NCBI RefSeq assembly: GCF_014205225.1 | Contig: NZ_JACHNB010000001.1 | Span: 5,499,501-5,563,500, forward strand | Direction of reading: 5' to 3' | From: Actinoplanes octamycinicus | GTDB taxonomy: Bacteria > Actinomycetota > Actinomycetes > Mycobacteriales > Micromonosporaceae | Length of the DNA stretch: 64,000 bases | Part shown: positions 50,599 through 61,134 of the stretch, in pieces | Numbering within the stretch: the first letter of the stretch is position 1 | How the letters are laid out: each line of letters opens with the position of its first letter | Translations under genes and position numbers: made by a program | Notes under the pieces: model-generated | Told to the model about the DNA's origin: nothing | Seen by the model: only the letters and a program-made list of their open reading frames with translations | Databases searched by the model: none

Positions 50599-50733
50599 GC
50601 GCCGATCGCATCGTCCAAAAGTCATAGCCGAAAGTCGTAGGGGTGGACCTGATGTCCGACCATCGGCAGATGTCGGTGGCGCCGCCGGTGCGACAGGCTC
50701 CACGATGCGATTCAACCGGGGGGAGACAGGGAG

Positions 50734-52452
50734 ATGACGGTGCTGACGGAGCGTGCGGCCGAGGTCCGGGACGAGGTGCAGCCCCGGTGGGAGCGGCCAC
50801 CGTCCTCGCGCCGCGTCGTCGCCCGCCTGGTCCAGTTCGTCGGCGCGGCCAGCGCCGTCTTCTCGGTGCTCCCGCCGCACCACCACCGGTTCGGGCTGCT
50901 CGCCGACATGGTGCCGACCGCCGGGCTGCTCACCGCCCGGGTCGCCTCCGCCGTGGTCGGCGTGCTCCTGGTCTACCTGGGCGCCGGCCTGCGCCGCGGC
51001 AAGCGTCGCGCCTGGCAGCTGGCCCTGCTGCTGTCCCTGATCGGGGTGGCGCTGCACCTGGTCAAGGGTGGCCTGGTGCCGATGGTCTTCGCCGGCGCGA
51101 TCGTCGCCCTGCTGGTCGCCAAGCGCGACGAGTTCACCGCGGACGGCGCCCCGCGTCACCGGCTGCGGGCGTTCCGGGCCTGCGCCACGTTCCTGAGCGC
51201 CGGGTTCGTCCTCGGGTTCGCCGAGATCGCCGTCCGGGTCAACCACCTGGAGGGCCGGCCCGGCGTGCTGAGCTGGGCCGGCCATGCCGCGCTCGGCCTG
51301 ATCGGGGTCACCGGCCCGGTCCACTTCGTCTCCCCGATCGGCGGGCTCACCGTGTCGATCACCACCGGCGCGTTCGGGCTGCTCGCCTTCGGCGCCGGCG
51401 GTCTCCTGCTGCTGCGCCCGAGCACCGGCGGCCGCTGCGACGGCGCGGCCGGCCAGGCCCGGCTCCGCGAGGTGCTGGACAAGCACGGCGACGGCGACTC
51501 GCTCGGCTATTTCGCGCTGCGCAGCGACAAGCAGCTGGTCTGGGCCCCGTCCGGCCGCGCCGCGGTGGCCTACCGGGTGGTCAACGGGGTGAGCCTGGCC
51601 TCCGGTGACCCGCTCGGCCTGCCGTCGGAGTGGCCGCGGGCGATCGGGCAGTGGCTGACCGACTGCGCCGCGCACGGCTGGACGCCGGCCGTGCTGGCCT
51701 GCGGCACCCAGGGCGGCCGCGCCTTCCAGAAGGCCGGGCTGGACTGCATCGAGCTGGGCGACGAGGCGATCGTCGACGTGGCCGGCTTCGCGCTGACCGG
51801 GCGGCCGATGCGCGGCGTGCGGCAGGCGGTCGCCCGGATGCGCCGGGCCGGCTACACCTGCCAGGTGGTCCGCCAGCGCGACCTGCCGGCCGACACCCTC
51901 GCCGAGGCGGTGGCGTGCGCGAACGCGTTGCGCGACGGCAAGGTGGAGCGTGGCTTCTCGATGGCGCTGTCCCGGCTCGGCGACCCGGCCGACGGCGACT
52001 GCCTGCTGGTGCTGTGCCGCGACGAGGAGCAGGCGCTGCGCGGCGTGCTGCACTTCGTGCCGTGGGGCCGGCGTGGCCTCTCCCTCGACCTGATGCGCGG
52101 CGACCGGACCGCGCCGAACGGTCTCACCGAGCTGATGGTGGTCTCGGCGATCGAGGCCGCCCCCGGCTTCGGCGTCGACCGCATCTCGCTGAACTTCGCG
52201 GTGCTCCGCTCGGTCTTCGCCCGCGCCGAGGAACTGGGCGCCGGCCCGGTGATCCGGCTCTGGTGCCGGATCCTGCGCGCCGCCTCCCGGCTGTGGCAGA
52301 TCGAGTCGCTCTACCGGGCCAACGCGAAGTACCAGCCGGACTGGCAGCCGCGCTTCCTGTGCTTCCCGTCGGCCCGCGACCTGCCGCGGATCGCGGTCGC
52401 CGCGCTCCGCGCCGAGGCGTTCCTGCCGGCCCGCGCCGACGACGCCCGGTGA
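50734..52452 (+). CDS. DUF2156 (LPG-synthase C-terminal) membrane protein
   Basis: A 572-residue protein. The N-terminal 220 residues hold about six membrane helices (VVGVLLVYLGAGLRRGKRRA, WQLALLLSLIGVALHLV and others). The C-terminal GNAT-like DUF2156 domain is homologous to the lysyl-phosphatidylglycerol synthase catalytic domain: DSLGYFALRSDKQLVWAPSG, YRVVNGVSLASGDPLG, and GVDRISLNFAVLRSVF with YQPDWQPRFLCFPS. Such proteins modify membrane lipids with amino acids or act as MprF relatives. ATG follows GGGGGGAG. Coupled (GTGA) to the downstream gene. Confidence 0.88.
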   Translation: MTVLTERAAEVRDEVQPRWERPPSSRRVVARLVQFVGAASAVFSVLPPHHHRFGLLADMVPTAGLLTARVASAVVGVLLVYLGAGLRRGKRRAWQLALLLSLIGVALHLVKGGLVPMVFAGAIVALLVAKRDEFTADGAPRHRLRAFRACATFLSAGFVLGFAEIAVRVNHLEGRPGVLSWAGHAALGLIGVTGPVHFVSPIGGLTVSITTGAFGLLAFGAGGLLLLRPSTGGRCDGAAGQARLREVLDKHGDGDSLGYFALRSDKQLVWAPSGRAAVAYRVVNGVSLASGDPLGLPSEWPRAIGQWLTDCAAHGWTPAVLACGTQGGRAFQKAGLDCIELGDEAIVDVAGFALTGRPMRGVRQAVARMRRAGYTCQVVRQRDLPADTLAEAVACANALRDGKVERGFSMALSRLGDPADGDCLLVLCRDEEQALRGVLHFVPWGRRGLSLDLMRGDRTAPNGLTELMVVSAIEAAPGFGVDRISLNFAVLRSVFARAEELGAGPVIRLWCRILRAASRLWQIESLYRANAKYQPDWQPRFLCFPSARDLPRIAVAALRAEAFLPARADDAR

Positions 52453-53105
52453 GGCTCACCGGCATCCCGCTGTTCCTGCTGGTGGCGACGGCGGCGGTGG
52501 GCACGATGGCGGCCACGGTGCGCGGCTGGCGGCGGCTTCCGGTCCGGATCGCCGGCCTGCTCGCCGTCGAGATCCTGGCCGTCGCCGCGATCGGCCTCTG
52601 GGTCAACCGGTCGCAGCGGTTCTATCCGACCTGGGAGTCGCTGACCGGCGCGTCCCAGGTCGCCGCGGTCACCGAGACCGCGGCCGGCCGCCTGGACCCG
52701 CGACTGGCCGGCGCCACCGCGGTCGCCTGGAAACCGGCCGAGGCGGCCGCCTGGCACCTGGCCCGGCCGCCGCTGCTGCTCGCCCCGCCCGACTACGCAG
52801 AACAGCCGGATCGCACGTTTCCGCTGCTCGTGGTGCTCGGCGACGACCCCGGCACCCGGCCGGCCGGCGTGCTGACCGTGGTCCTCGCGCCGACCCGGGC
52901 CACCACCGCCGCCTCGCTCGGGACGCTGCGCGCCGCGGTCGCCCGCGACGCCCGCAGCGCCGACGCGCTGGCGGTCGTGGCCGGGCCGCGCTGGCACGCG
53001 CTGGCCGCTGCCTGGCCCGGCCACCCGGCCGTGGCGACCGGGATCGATCAGGCGGTGCGCGGGTTGCCGGCGCCGCTGGCCGCCCCGCAGAGGCTGCCCT
53101 CATGA
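52449..53105 (+). CDS. Membrane protein, probable degenerate paralogue of downstream esterase
   Basis: A 218-residue protein with two N-terminal helices (IPLFLLVATAAVGTM, AGLLAVEILAVAAIGLWV). Its juxtamembrane FYPTWESLTGASQVA matches TYPSWAELAGSSPEA of the esterase encoded next to it. It has no GxSxG motif or other catalytic signature, so it looks like an inactive paralogue. Coupled by GTGA at its start and ATGA at its end. Confidence 0.7.
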   Translation: MRLTGIPLFLLVATAAVGTMAATVRGWRRLPVRIAGLLAVEILAVAAIGLWVNRSQRFYPTWESLTGASQVAAVTETAAGRLDPRLAGATAVAWKPAEAAAWHLARPPLLLAPPDYAEQPDRTFPLLVVLGDDPGTRPAGVLTVVLAPTRATTAASLGTLRAAVARDARSADALAVVAGPRWHALAAAWPGHPAVATGIDQAVRGLPAPLAAPQRLPS

Positions 53106-54112
53106 GCATCGACGGCACCGCGACGGTGCTCCTCGCCGTGCTGCTCGTGGTGGCGATCACCGTGCTGCTGGCGCTGCTCTGGCCCCGGATCCGGGTGCTC
53201 GCCCGGGTCGCGCTGGTCGCGGCCGTGCTGCTGAGCGTCACCGCGGCGTCGCTGCTCGAGCTGAACCGGCTCACCGAGACCTATCCGAGCTGGGCTGAGC
53301 TGGCCGGGTCCAGCCCGGAGGCGGCACCGCGGACGGTGCTGCCCGGTCACGGCCGGCTGGAGACCTACCGGGTGCCGGGCCCGGCCAGCGGGATGAACCA
53401 GGCGATGATGGTCTACCTGCCGGCCGCCTACTTCACCCCGGAGGGCGCGCGGTTGCGGTTCCCGGTGATCGAGGCGCTGCACGGCTATCCCGGCACGCCC
53501 GAGTCGTGGGTGCGGCGGCTGGACATCGTCGACCACCTGGACCGGGAGATCACGGCCGGGCGGATGGCGCCGACCGTCGTGCTGCTGCCGCGCCAGACGC
53601 CGGACCGGTTGCTGGACACCGAGTGCACGAACCTGGTGGGCGGGGCGCAGGCCGAGACGTACCTGACGGTGGACGTACCGGACTGGGCCCGCACCCATCT
53701 GCGGATCCGCACCGACGCCGCGGCCTGGGGGTTGATCGGCTATTCGGCCGGCGCGTTCTGCGCGATGAACCTGGCGCTCAAGCATCCGGACCGCTACACC
53801 GCGGCGGCCAGCCTGTCCGGTTTCGCCGACCCCGGCATCAAGGTGGGCGACCACAGCGAGAAGACCACGAACAACATCGCGTGGCGGCTCGCCCATCTGC
53901 CGCAGCCGCCGATCGCGCTCTGGATCGGCTGGGCCGCCGACGACCACGGCGCCAGCCGAGGCTCCCGGGACGTGGTCCGCCTGGCGCGGGCGCCGCTGAC
54001 GGTGACCACGGCGATCGTTCCGAAAGGCGGGCACAGCCACGCTACGTGGCAGGAGATGGAGGCACCCGCCTTCGACTGGCTCTCCGCCCACCTGGCCCGC
54101 CCGGCCCCCTGA
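53102..54112 (+). CDS. Membrane-anchored alpha/beta hydrolase (esterase D-like)
   Basis: A 336-residue protein with two N-terminal helices (TVLLAVLLVVAITVLLALLW and VALVAAVLLSVTAAS) and an extracytoplasmic esterase domain: FPVIEALHGYPGTPESWVRR, the nucleophile Ser215 in GLIGYSAGAF, and late His in VPKGGHSHATWQEME. It resembles esterase D/antigen 85-like enzymes. Third gene of the DUF2156 operon, so it may act on lipids or wall polymers. Confidence 0.87.
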   Translation: MSIDGTATVLLAVLLVVAITVLLALLWPRIRVLARVALVAAVLLSVTAASLLELNRLTETYPSWAELAGSSPEAAPRTVLPGHGRLETYRVPGPASGMNQAMMVYLPAAYFTPEGARLRFPVIEALHGYPGTPESWVRRLDIVDHLDREITAGRMAPTVVLLPRQTPDRLLDTECTNLVGGAQAETYLTVDVPDWARTHLRIRTDAAAWGLIGYSAGAFCAMNLALKHPDRYTAAASLSGFADPGIKVGDHSEKTTNNIAWRLAHLPQPPIALWIGWAADDHGASRGSRDVVRLARAPLTVTTAIVPKGGHSHATWQEMEAPAFDWLSAHLARPAP

Positions 54113-54184
54113 TCACGCGTCGAGCGGGCCGGGCAGGCCGGCCGGGTGTGCCCGATCAGCGGGCCGAGCCGGCGGCCACGGGTG

Positions 54185-54988
54185 TCATGGCCAGGCCACG
54201 TCGTCGAAGGACAGCCAGGGCGCGGCGGCCACCCCGGCCGGGCTGAGCCCGGTGAACGCGAGCACCTCCCGGTGCAGGTGCGACTGATCGGTGTAGCCGC
54301 CCTCGGCCGCCACCCCGGCCGGCGGGTGCCCGGCCGCGAGCAGGTGGGCGGCGTGGTCGAACCGGATCAGCCGGGCGGCGTGTTTCGGGGTGATCCCGAG
54401 TTGGGCGCGGAACCGGGACCACAGCCGCTGCCGGCTCCAGCCGACCTCGTCGGCCAGCCCCGCCACCCGCAGCCGGCCCCGGGCGCCCAGGGTCCGTCGC
54501 CAGGCGTGGGCCACCTCCGGATCGACCCGCCGGGCGGCCGCCCGGCGGGTGACCAGCTCCGCCGCGAGGGCGAACCGGTCGTCCCAGGAGGTGGCCGCCC
54601 GCAACCGGTCCTCGACCCGGACCGCCTCCGCGCCCCAGATCTCGTCGAGCGCGACAACCGCGCCGGTGAGCTCGGCCGCCGGGCCGAGGACGGCGGCCGC
54701 GGCGACCGGCTCGAGGCGGATCTGCAGGCAGTCCACCCGGGCCAGGCCGGTGGCGTGCAACTCACCGGGAAGGAGTCCGACCACGACGCTGCCGCGCCGG
54801 GCCGCACCGTTCACGTCGAAGCTCAGACTGGCATCCTGGCTGAGATCGATCAGCAGGGTGACCGCCGGATGAGCGATCATGCCGATGTCCCGCCGCACCG
54901 GGGCGCGCTGGCGGAACCCGGCCATCCGGACCGCCGGCAGCCGCCGGGCCGGGACCGCGATCTCCACCTCGGTCGCATCGAACCGCAC
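54185..54988 (-). CDS. AraC family transcriptional regulator
   Basis: A 267-residue regulator. Its C-terminal AraC helix-turn-helix pair comprises VAGLADEVGWSRQRLWSRFR and AARLIRFDHAAHLLAAGHPP, ending with YTDQSHLHREVLAFTGLSPA. The N-terminal domain is a cupin-like sensor (ARRGSVVVGLLPGELHATGL). It is downstream of a decayed hydrolase and upstream-convergent with the esterase operon; targets unknown. Confidence 0.88.
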   Translation of the reverse strand: MRFDATEVEIAVPARRLPAVRMAGFRQRAPVRRDIGMIAHPAVTLLIDLSQDASLSFDVNGAARRGSVVVGLLPGELHATGLARVDCLQIRLEPVAAAAVLGPAAELTGAVVALDEIWGAEAVRVEDRLRAATSWDDRFALAAELVTRRAAARRVDPEVAHAWRRTLGARGRLRVAGLADEVGWSRQRLWSRFRAQLGITPKHAARLIRFDHAAHLLAAGHPPAGVAAEGGYTDQSHLHREVLAFTGLSPAGVAAAPWLSFDDVAWP

Positions 54989-54997
54989 CCGGCCAGC

Positions 54998-55449
54998 CTA
55001 GGACCGGGTGGCGAGCGCGAAGTCGAGGAGCAACCCGCTGGTGATCTCCGGGGCTTCCAGGATCGGCACGTGGCCGACGTCCGGCAGGACCTCGACCCGG
55101 GCGTCCGGGATCCGCTCGTACTGGCGGGCCGAGGCCGGATCCCACTTGCGGTCGGCGCCGCCGCAGATCGCCAGGACCGGGACGCCGAGCCGGCTCAGCC
55201 GGTCCGGAACGCTGCGGTCGGCCAGCCAGGTGAGGTTGGCCCGGAGCACCTGACGCATGGTGCGGTAACTGATCCCGCGAATCCCGGCGACCATGTCGTC
55301 CGGCACCTCGACCGGGCGGGCGGCGGTCGCGTTGACCCCCTTGCGGACCGGCCCCAGGAGGCGCCGGACGCACCCGATCCATGGATCAGCAGCAGCGGCG
55401 GGGCCTGCCGCGGGCCGTCGTGGACGACGTGCATGCCGTGCTCGGTCAT
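54998..55449 (-). pseudogene. Decayed alpha/beta hydrolase
   Basis: The minus strand starts MTEHGMHVVHDGPRQAP then LLLIHGSG, the usual hydrolase N-terminus. A second frame then supplies the C-terminal half (VPDDMVAGIRGISYRTMRQV, LGVPVLAICGGADRKWDPAS, LPDVGHVPILEAPE with the catalytic His). The nucleophile elbow between them is missing and the frames differ, so an internal deletion with frameshift of about 350-400 bp is inferred. Likely non-functional. Confidence 0.65.
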
Positions 55450-55584
55450 GCCGCCAGCCTGCACAGCCGGCCGCCCGCCGGTCTTGGAGAAATGTCCGGA
55501 CGAGCTTTCGCCGGGCGGATCGAACCGGATCGGTGTCCGGGGGTGTATCCACCGGCGAGACAGGTCGTCAGGGGGAGAGAGCAG

Positions 55585-56901
55585 ATGAGCCAGGGGCCGC
55601 AGTACCCGTCGTGGGATGAGCCGCAACCGGCGATGCCGGCGGCTCCGTGGAATCCGCCTCGACCGGCGCGGGCGTCCGCCCCGGTGTGGGAGCACCCGGC
55701 GCCGACCGCCGTCCCGGTGTGGGAGCACCCGGCGCCGACCGCCGTCCCGGTGTGGGAGCACCCGGCGCCGCCCGCGGCTCCGGTGTGGAATGACCCGGCG
55801 CCGGCGCCGCCGCGGTGGGATCCGCAGCCGGTCGTCCAGCCCGGCTACTACGGCGGGCCGCAGCCCGGGTACCAGCCGGCCGCCGGCTCGGCGATCGCGA
55901 TCACCATGCGGTACGCCCCGATCGCCTTCCTGCTCGGCGTCTTCACCCCGGTGCTCACCATCGACAACCAGCCGATCCAGGCCGGCTGGCGGCGCCGGAT
56001 CGTCGTACCGGTCAGTCCGGGTCCGCACTACCTGCACGCCCACGTGCCGTACCTGATCCCGCGCCGGATCGGCAAAGCCGATCTGCCGGTCAGCGTCGCG
56101 CCCGGCGAGACGATCTCGCTGGAGTACCGCGCCCCGGTGATCGTGTTCCTGCGCGGCGCGTTCGGCGGCCCGCCGCAGAAGTATCCGGGCCTGGTCGCCG
56201 CCGTCCTGCTCTCGCTCGTGCTGCTGGTGCTGGCGCTCGGCTCCGGCATCGCCGCCGCGCAGAACCGGGCGCTGCCGCTGGGCCCGCCGGCCCGGCCGGC
56301 GACGCCGCCGACCTTCACCGCGCCCGCGTTCCCGGTCGACCCGACCGGCCCGGCGGTGCCGACCTTCCCGGGCGCGGGCGGCGACAAGAACGGCGCGAAG
56401 CCGGAGCTGCGTCCGGACGCCGAAACCCGCACCGTGGTGGGCGCGACGTTCGGCGCCGGCGACCAGACGTTCACCATGGCGTTCGGGGGCTGGCCGTTCG
56501 CCTTCCGCGCGCCGGACACCTGGGGCTGCCGCGCGGCCCGCACCGACCTGCCGGAGGCGCAGGCCTGGCTCTGCGTCGACGAGCGCGACCGGACCGGCGG
56601 CGAACGCACCGGCGTCGTGCTGCGCGCCTGCCCGGGCACCTGCGCCGCCGCCGACAAGGCCCGGCTGGTCACGCAGTGGCTCGGCGACGCCCCCGGCATC
56701 CGCAAGGCCGGCGGCAACACCCGTTTCCGGCAGCTCGCCACCAACCTGAACGGCAAGTACGAGCTGAAGCTCAGCCACTTCTTCACCGACCCGGCGTCCG
56801 GCCGCAAGTTCCAGGTCGGCGTGCAGGCCGAGGCGCTCACCGCGAAGAAGGCCGTGGTGCAGAAGGTGGTCAACGAGATCCTCTCGCAGAGCAGCTTCTG
56901 A
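55585..56901 (+). CDS. Proline-rich repeat membrane protein
   Basis: A 438-residue protein. Residues 1-80 are proline/tryptophan-rich, with the 11-residue unit PVWEHPAPTAV repeated about four times (33-bp DNA repeat at 55681-55812). A single transmembrane helix (GLVAAVLLSLVLLVLALGSG) separates an N-terminal beta-rich region from an extracellular C-terminal domain (FTMAFGGWPFAFRAPDTWGC...). No enzyme family is recognised. ATG 55585 follows GGGGGAGAG. Confidence 0.7.
   Translation: MSQGPQYPSWDEPQPAMPAAPWNPPRPARASAPVWEHPAPTAVPVWEHPAPTAVPVWEHPAPPAAPVWNDPAPAPPRWDPQPVVQPGYYGGPQPGYQPAAGSAIAITMRYAPIAFLLGVFTPVLTIDNQPIQAGWRRRIVVPVSPGPHYLHAHVPYLIPRRIGKADLPVSVAPGETISLEYRAPVIVFLRGAFGGPPQKYPGLVAAVLLSLVLLVLALGSGIAAAQNRALPLGPPARPATPPTFTAPAFPVDPTGPAVPTFPGAGGDKNGAKPELRPDAETRTVVGATFGAGDQTFTMAFGGWPFAFRAPDTWGCRAARTDLPEAQAWLCVDERDRTGGERTGVVLRACPGTCAAADKARLVTQWLGDAPGIRKAGGNTRFRQLATNLNGKYELKLSHFFTDPASGRKFQVGVQAEALTAKKAVVQKVVNEILSQSSF
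55681..55812 (+). repeat. 33-bp in-frame tandem repeat
   Basis: The unit beginning CCGGTGTGGGAGCACCC is repeated three times at 33-bp spacing (55681, 55714, 55747) with a fourth, diverged copy at about 55780. It encodes the PVWEHPAPTAV repeats of the proline-rich membrane protein and probably varies in copy number. Confidence 0.85.
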
Positions 56902-56995
56902 CCGGTGATGACCAGCAGACCCGCGGGTCGGCCCCGGCCGCGACGGCGGCCGGGCCGCCCGCCCAGCCCGATCCGCCGACGGCGACGGCGACGGT

Positions 56996-58474
<1,479 letters not shown>

Positions 58475-59072
58475 ATCGGCACGGTAGAGGATGCGGAGAT
58501 CGTCGGCTCGCTCGGCCACGTCCGCGGCTCCCGGCGCCAGGCAGTCTCTCCCCTTGCTCTCGAACCTTTTCTGGTACGACTCGGAGTCCCGTGCCGGTCG
58601 GCACGCGAGGCCGCGTCCCCGCACGACCGCAGCGCGTGTCGTGCGGGCAGGCTGTGCCTCCCGGGTGTCTCGGCGCCGCCGAGACACCCGGGAGAGCCAG
58701 CCGGGAACCGTGCGCCGCGCTGCGGTCCCGAGGGTGCGCGGCCTCGCGTTGTCTCGGCGGACCCGCACGACGCGCGCTGCGGTCCGGAGTGGGCTGGGCC
58801 TCGCGTGCCGACTGCCACGGGACACCCGGTCGTACCAGAGAAATCAGATCCGCAAGGAAGTAGGCGGTGTCGCGGCAGCGGGGGTGGTTGTTGCGCCGAG
58901 TTTTCGGCGGCAGGTTCCGGAACCGTCCGGGGGACAGCTCGCTGAGCTGCGGTTACGGCGCCGGTACCGGTTTCGGCGCATTGACATCGGTTAACCGCGC
59001 GTTCACAGTGGCGGCGAGAGAGCGCTTTCTCGACACCCCTCCGTCCTCCGTGGCTGGAAAGGCTCGTCAACC
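58475..59072. repeat. 598-bp gene-free region with nested inverted repeats
   Basis: Long arms at 58569-58612 and 58797-58841 are reverse complements over about 45 bases (TCTGGTACGA, TCCCGT and GGCACGCGAGGCC blocks). Inside, GACCGCAGCGCG (58625-58636) pairs with CGCGCTGCGGTC (58773-58784), GTCGTGCGGG (58638-58647) with CCCGCACGAC (58762-58771), and the centre holds a perfect 18-bp palindrome with a one-base loop (58658-58694). Extra copies of GCGCTGCGGTCC and GGCCTCGCG lie between. No gene is supported here. The rest of the gap carries the DUF1996 promoter region. Confidence 0.85.
59016..59031. promoter_or_regulatory. LacI-type palindrome upstream of DUF1996 gene
   Basis: GAGAGAGCGCTTTCTC (14 of 16 symmetric positions) lies 42 bases before the secreted discoidin/DUF1996 gene. 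The AGCGCT core is shared with the palindrome at 47949-47960, suggesting carbohydrate-linked control. Confidence 0.45.
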
Positions 59073-60341
59073 ATGCGAAAAAGTCCCCTGCTGGCCGGCG
59101 TCCTCGGCGCCGTGCTGGCCACCTACGTGCTGGTCGCCGCCACCGCGGCCAGCGCCGCCGACACCCTGCTCTCGCAGGGCAAGAGCGTGACCGCCTCGTC
59201 CACCGAGTCGGCCGCCTTCCCGGCCGCGAACGCCGTCGACGGCAACGTCGGCACCCGCTGGTCCAGCGCGTTCAGCGATCCGCAGTGGCTGCAGGTCGAT
59301 CTCGGCGCGAGCGCCACGATCACCTCGGTCACGATCGACTGGGAGGCCGCCTACGCGAAGTCGTTCACCCTGCAGAGCTCGGCGAACGGCAGCTCCTGGA
59401 CCACCCTCTACAGCACCACGAGCGGCGCCGGCGGCCGGCAGACGCTGTCGGTCAGCGGCACCGGCCGCTACGTCCGGCTGACCACCACGGTCCGGGCCAC
59501 CCAGTGGGGTGTCTCGCTCACCGAGTTCCAGGTCTTCGGCTCCGGGGGCGGCGGCACCGGCACGCCGACCATCCCGCCGGGCGCGGTCCGGGTCGCCGAG
59601 TTCCTCGCCGACTGCCCGTTCACCCATCGGCTGCCGGACGACCCGATCGTGTTCCCGAACCTGCCCGGCGCCTCGCACATGCACAGCTTCTTCGGCAGCG
59701 AGGTGACCAACGCGTCGACCACGGTCACCGACCTGCTCAACGCGAACAGCAACTGCAACCCGTCGATCGACAAGTCGTCCTACTGGATCCCCACGCTGTA
59801 CCAGGACAACGTGCCGGTCGAGCCGACCACCGGGATCTTCTACTACCTGGGTGAGGGGGTCTCGGACGCGCTGATCGCGCAGACCCAGCCGTTCCCGCTC
59901 GGGCTGCGGGTGGTGGCCGGCAACGCGAAGGCGACCGGTCCGGCCGACAACACCATCGCCCGCTGGTCCTGCCTGCACCACGGCGAGGTCAACCCGTCCA
60001 GCGACTTCGTGAACTGCCCGGCCGGGTCGATGCTGGAGTCGTACCTCGACTTCCCGCACTGCTGGGACGGGCGGAACCTGGACTCGGCCGACCACAAGAG
60101 TCACATGGCGTACCCGGTCGGCAACGCCTGCCCGGCCAGCCACCCGGTGGTCGTGCCGAAGCTGCGCCAGGTGATGCGCTACCCGGTCAACGGCGACCCG
60201 GCCCGGCTGCGGCTGGCGTCCGGCCGCGGCTACACGATGCACGGCGACTTCTTCAACGCCTGGCCGGTCGACGAGCTGGCCCGGCGGGTCAACGACTGCA
60301 TCCGGATCATCGTCAAGTGCGGCGTCGACGGCCGTCCCTGA
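59073..60341 (+). CDS. Secreted discoidin (CBM32-like) plus DUF1996 protein
   Basis: A 422-residue exported protein. A signal peptide (to about residue 29) is followed by an F5/8-type C domain (about 31-155: KSVTASSTESAAFPAANAVD, then WLQVDLGASATITSVTID), a glycine-rich linker, and a DUF1996 domain (VAEFLADCPFTHRLPDDPIV, FPNLPGASHMHSFFG, with YLDFPHCWDGRNLDSADHKS). DUF1996 is common in fungal and actinobacterial secreted proteins, function unclear. The N-terminal domain probably binds a polysaccharide. Confidence 0.9.
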   Translation: MRKSPLLAGVLGAVLATYVLVAATAASAADTLLSQGKSVTASSTESAAFPAANAVDGNVGTRWSSAFSDPQWLQVDLGASATITSVTIDWEAAYAKSFTLQSSANGSSWTTLYSTTSGAGGRQTLSVSGTGRYVRLTTTVRATQWGVSLTEFQVFGSGGGGTGTPTIPPGAVRVAEFLADCPFTHRLPDDPIVFPNLPGASHMHSFFGSEVTNASTTVTDLLNANSNCNPSIDKSSYWIPTLYQDNVPVEPTTGIFYYLGEGVSDALIAQTQPFPLGLRVVAGNAKATGPADNTIARWSCLHHGEVNPSSDFVNCPAGSMLESYLDFPHCWDGRNLDSADHKSHMAYPVGNACPASHPVVVPKLRQVMRYPVNGDPARLRLASGRGYTMHGDFFNAWPVDELARRVNDCIRIIVKCGVDGRP

Positions 60342-60416
60342 CCGTTGCGGATCAGCCCCCGTCCCGGGGTCGTAAGGCCCTGGGGCGGGGGTCCCGCGGC
60401 GGGCTAGCTTGACCTC

Positions 60417-61130
60417 ATGCGATTCAGCCGGCGGAGATTCGTGCCGCCCCAGCACGGCGCCTGGGCGATGCTGCTCCTGCCCTACCTGATCGGCGTGGTG
60501 ACCGCCGGTTTCCGCTGGCCGCACGTGCCGCTGCTGCTCGCCTGGCTCTCCGGCTACCTGCTGTCCTATTACGCTCTGCTGGCGGTCAAGTCGCGACGGC
60601 CGCGGAAATTCCAGGACCAATTGCTGGCGTACGGGGTGAGCACCGCGCTCTTCGGTCTCCTGGTCGTCCTCGCCGGCCCGCGGGTGCTGCTCTATGGCCC
60701 GCTGTTCGTGGTCCTGCTCGGCGTGAACACCTGGTATGCCTGGCGCCGCCAGGAGCGCGCCATGCTCAACGACCTGGTCTCGGTCGTGCAGAGCTGCCTG
60801 ATGGTCTTCGTGGCCGGCACCGTCGCCGGCGTCCCGCCCGCCGACGTGGCGGTCCCGTTCACCGTCGCGCTGCTCTACTTCACCGGCACCGTCCTCTACG
60901 TGAAGACGATGATCCGCGAGCGGGGCAGCGTCGCCCACTACCGCGCCTCGGTCGCCTACCACCTGGTCGCGGTCGCCGTCGCCACCTGGCTGAGCTGGCC
61001 GCTCGGCGTGCTGTTCGGCGTGCTCGCGCTGCGCGCCGTGGTCCTGCCCCGCCGCCCGCTCACCCCGAAACAGGTCGGGCTGCTGGAGATCGGCGCCTGC
61101 CTGCTGATCGGCACCCTGGTCCTACAGTGA
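60417..61130 (+). CDS. YwiC-like membrane protein
   Basis: A 237-residue protein with six to seven membrane helices and the YwiC N-terminus FVPPQHGAWAMLLLPYLIGV; LTPKQVGLLEIGACLLIGTL closes the family pattern. Function unknown. It ends 5 bases before the next gene, which is probably co-transcribed. Confidence 0.88.
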   Translation: MRFSRRRFVPPQHGAWAMLLLPYLIGVVTAGFRWPHVPLLLAWLSGYLLSYYALLAVKSRRPRKFQDQLLAYGVSTALFGLLVVLAGPRVLLYGPLFVVLLGVNTWYAWRRQERAMLNDLVSVVQSCLMVFVAGTVAGVPPADVAVPFTVALLYFTGTVLYVKTMIRERGSVAHYRASVAYHLVAVAVATWLSWPLGVLFGVLALRAVVLPRRPLTPKQVGLLEIGACLLIGTLVLQ

Positions 61131-61134
61131 TCGG

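Noticed and set aside
55681..55812. CRISPR-like array
   Set aside because: The 33-bp repeats have no spacers and are in frame inside a protein-coding gene.
58569..58841. tRNA or rRNA in the structured gap
   Set aside because: No cloverleaf, CCA end or rRNA-like sequence; arms are long and perfect, unlike an RNA gene.
59067..60962. 631-codon minus-strand frame opposite the DUF1996 and YwiC genes
   Set aside because: Composition is typical of an antisense frame; no start signal, no recognisable fold.
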